Positions 60,601-64,000 of a DNA stretch of 64,000 bases are shown here, piece after piece; positions within the stretch are counted from its first letter, which is position 1; each line of letters starts with the position of its first letter. The stretch is taken from NCBI GenBank assembly GCA_036877525.1, contig JAZGTH010000002.1, forward strand, positions 15,631,001 to 15,695,000, in the 5' to 3' direction. The translations under genes were made by a program, and so were the position numbers. Under the pieces are notes generated by a model. It was not told the DNA's origin, did no database searches, and was given only the letters and a program-made list of their open reading frames with translations. This DNA is from Chromobotia macracanthus. Taxonomy: Eukaryota > Chordata > Actinopteri > Cypriniformes > Botiidae.

Positions 60601-63600
60601 TATTATTCAATAAACACATAAACGTGTGTTAACACAGGTGTTTATTGCGTTTATTATTCAGTGTTATGTGTTGTGTGGTTATTATTCAATAAACACATAA
60701 ACGTGTGTTAACACACGTGTTTATTGCGTTTATTATTCAGTGTTATGTGTTGTGTGGTTATTATTCAATAAACACATAAACGTGTGTTAACACACGTGTT
60801 TTGTGTGTTTATTATTCAGTGTTATGTGTTGTGTGGTTATTATTCAATAAACACATAAGCGTGTGTTAACACACGTGTTTATTGTGTTTATTATTCAGTG
60901 TTATGTGTTGTGTGGTTATTATTCAATAAACACATAAACGTGTGTTAACACACGTGTTTATTGTGTTTATTATTCAGTGTTATGTGTTGTGTGGTTATTA
61001 TTCAATAAACACATAAACGTGTGTTAACACACGTGTTTATTGTGTTTATTATTCAGTGTTATGTGTTGTGTGGTTATTATTCAATAAACACATAAACGTG
61101 TGTTAACACAGGTGTTTATTGTGTGTTTATTATTCAGTGTTATGTGTTGTGTGGTTATTATTCAATAAACACATAAACGTGTGTTAACACACGTGTTATT
61201 GTGTGTTTATTATTCAGTGTTATGTGTTGTGTGGTTATTATTCAATAAACACATAAACGTGTGTTAACACACGTGTTTATTGTGTGTTTATTATTCAGTG
61301 TTATGTGTTGTGTGGTTATTATTCAATAAACACATAAACGTGTGTTAACACACGTGTTTATTGTGTTTATTATTCAGTGTTATGTGTTGTGTGGTTATTA
61401 TTCAATAAACACATAAAGCGTGTGTTAACACACGTGTTTATTGTGTTTATTATTCAGTGTTATGTGTTGTGTGGTTATTATTCAATAAACACATAAACGT
61501 GTGTTAACACACGTGTTTATTGTGTTTATTATTCAGTGTTATGTGTTGTGTGGTTATTATTCAATAAACACATAAACGTGTGTTAACACACGTGTTTATT
61601 GTGTGTTTATTATTCAGTGTTATGTGTTGTGTGGTTATTATTCAATAAACACATAAACGTGTGTTAACACACGTGTTTATTGTGTGTTTATTATTCAGTG
61701 TTATGTGTTGTGTGGTTATTATTCAATAAACACATAAACGTGTGTTAACACACGTGTTTATTGTGTTTATTATTCAGTGTTATGTGTTGTGTGGTTATTA
61801 TTCAATAAACACATAAACGTGTGTTAACACACGTGTTTATTGTGTTTATTATTCAGTGTTATGTGTTGTGTGGTTATTATTCAATAAACACATAAACGTG
61901 TGTTAACACGCGTGTTTATTGTGTTTATTATTCAGTGTTATGTGTTGTGTGGTTATTATTCAATAAACACATAAACGTGTGTTAACACGCGTGTTTATTG
62001 TGTTTATTATTCAGTGTTATGTGTTGTGTGGTTATTATTCAATAAACACATAAACGTGTGTTAACACACGTGTTTATTGTGTGTTTATTATTCAGTGTTA
62101 TGTGTTGTGTGGTTATTATTCAATAAACACATAAACGTGTGTTAACACACGTGTTTATTGTGTGTTTATTATTCAGTGTTATGTGTTGTGTGGTTATTAT
62201 TCAATAAACACATAAACGTGTGTTAACACACGTGTTTATTGTGTTTATTATTCAGTGTTATGTGTTGTGTGGTTATTATTCAATAAACACATAAACGTGT
62301 GTTAACACACGTGTTTATTGTGTTTATTATTCAGTGTTATGTGTTGTGTGGTTATTATTCAATAAACACATAAACGTGTGTTAACACACGTGTTTATTGT
62401 GTTTATTATTCAGTGTTATGTGTTGTGTGGTTATTATTCAATAAACACATAAACGTGTGTTAACACACGTGTTTATTGTGTTTATTATTCAGTGTTATGT
62501 GTTGTGTGGTTATTATTCAATAAACACATAAACGTGTGTTAACACACGTGTTTATTGTGTTTATTATTCAGTGTTATGTGTTGTGTGGTTATTATTCAAT
62601 AAACACATAAACGTGTGTTAACACACGTGTTTATTGTGTTTATTATTCAGTGTTATGTGTTGTGTGGTTATTATTCAATAAACACATAAACGTGTGTTAA
62701 CACACGTGTTTATTGTGTTTATTATTCAGTGTTATGTGTTGTGTGGTTATTATTCAATAAACACATAACGTGTGTTAACACACGTGTTTATTGTGTTTAT
62801 TATTCAGTGTTATGTGTTGTGTGGTTATTATTCAATAAACACATAAACGTGTGTTAACACACGTGTTTATTGTGTGTTTATTATTCAGTGTTATGTGTTG
62901 TGTGGTTATTATTCAATAAACACATAAACGTGTGTTAACACACGTGTTTATTGTGTTTATTATTCAGTGTTATGTGTTGTGTGGTTATTATTCAATAAAC
63001 ACATAAACGTGTGTTAACACACGTGTTTATGTGTGTTTATTATTCAGTGTTATGTGTTGTGTGGTTATTATTCAATAAACACATAAACGTGTGTTAACAC
63101 ACGTGTTTATTGTGTGTTTATTATTCAGTGTTATGTGTTGTGTGGTTATTATTCAATAAACACATAAACGTGTGTTAACACACGTGTTTATTGTGTGTTT
63201 ATTATTCAGTGTTATGTGTTGTGTGGTTATTATTCAATAAACACATAAACGTGTGTTAACACACGTGTTTATTGTGTGTTTATTATTCAGTGTTATGTGT
63301 TGTGTGGTTATTATTCAATAAACACATAAACGTGTGTTAACACACGTGTTTATTGTGTGTTTATTATTCAGTGTTATGTGTTGTGTGGTTATTATTCAAT
63401 AAACACATAAACGTGTGTTAACACACGTGTTTATTGTGTTTATTATTCAGTGTTATGTGTTGTGTGGTTATTATTCAATAAACACATAAACGTGTGTTAA
63501 CACACGTGTTTATTGTGTGTTTATTATTCAGTGTTATGTGTTGTGTGGTTATTATTCAATAAACACATAAACGTGTGTTAACACACGTGTTTATTGTGTT

Positions 63601-64000
63601 TATTATTCAGTGTTATGTGTTGTGTGGTTATTATTCAATAAACACATAAACGTGTGTTAACACACGTGTTTATTGTGTTTATTATTCAGTGTTATGTGTT
63701 GTGTGGTTATTATTCAATAAACACATAAACGTGTGTTAACACACGTGTTTATTGTGTTTATTATTCAGTGTTATGTGTTGTGTGGTTATTATTCAATAAA
63801 CACATAAACGTGTGTTAACACACGTGTTTATTGTGTTTATTATTCAGTGTTATGTGTTGTGTGGTTATTATTCAATAAACACATAAACGTGTGTTAACAC
63901 ACGTGTTTATTGTGTTTATTATTCAGTGTTATGTGTTGTGTGGTTATTATTCAATAAACACATAAACGTGTGTTAACACAGGTGTTTATTGTGTTTATTA
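54683..64000. repeat. 79/81-bp homogeneous satellite array, continues past window
   Basis: TTATTCAGTGTTATGTG begins at 54701, 54780, 54859 and so on, with period 79. An extra TG (TGTGTGTTTA) makes the common 81-bp form. By length about 117 units fit, and the array is not finished at 64000. Units are almost identical, differing at a few positions: ACACGTG, ACAGGTG or ACGTGTG; AAACG or AAGCG; 79 or 81 bp. Each unit holds the perfect 18-bp palindrome ACGTGTGTTAACACACGT centred on GTTAAC, a CACGTG or CAGGTG E-box, AATAAA on + and TTTATT (AATAAA on -) twice. No coding capacity. Confidence 0.98.

Noticed and set aside
54683..64000. Regular repeats that could suggest a CRISPR array
   Set aside because: The units are direct head-to-tail copies with no unique spacers, in a vertebrate genome. 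This is satellite DNA.

Overview
The window is vertebrate nuclear DNA, almost certainly from a teleost and probably a cypriniform. The genes are split by GT-AG introns, the proteins match known vertebrate families, and the intergenic DNA holds relics of short DNA transposons common in cyprinid genomes, including elements whose ends read like AAAGGRACAGTTCACCC. There is no bacterial, viral or CRISPR content. Family comparisons rest on remembered human and zebrafish proteins, not on a database search.

Left block (1-20 kb): the last twelve coding exons of a dpysl2 (CRMP2) gene lie on + (2944-9217), with its 5' exons outside the window. A complete two-exon adra1a gene lies on - (15001-19578). DPYSL2 and ADRA1A are neighbours in human 8p21, so this pair is an old linkage and supports both names.

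Middle (20-39 kb) has no confirmed intact gene. It contains a CpG-rich patch with five 71-bp tandem units, 4.3 kb of an AT-rich 26/27-bp satellite, several MITE-like elements, and a decayed three-exon copy of tmem230 (36840-38567). That copy keeps its splice sites but carries stops and frameshifts.

Right block (39.6-54.4 kb): the exons for the cytoplasmic tail of an igsf9-family (turtle) cell-adhesion protein lie on +, with no ectodomain exons seen upstream. Three complete genes follow on -: es1 (DJ-1/PfpI superfamily, mitochondrial, cone-associated in zebrafish; seven exons), ccdc74 (eight exons) and tmem127 (three coding exons). The es1 gene carries a textbook U12-type AT-AC intron and a 1-kb 11-mer minisatellite in another intron. 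A near-palindromic RFX X-box lies about 140 bp upstream of the inferred ccdc74 start, and a CRE plus ETS cluster marks the likely tmem127 promoter.

Right edge (54.7-64.0 kb): 9.3 kb of a very homogeneous 79/81-bp satellite runs off the window. Each unit has an 18-bp perfect palindrome, an E-box and AATAAA on both strands, and the variants are arranged in a higher-order pattern. I found no new multi-gene system. The most useful observations are the AT-AC intron, the tmem230 relic, the orphan igsf9 tail, the adra1a DRC motif, and the satellite structure.
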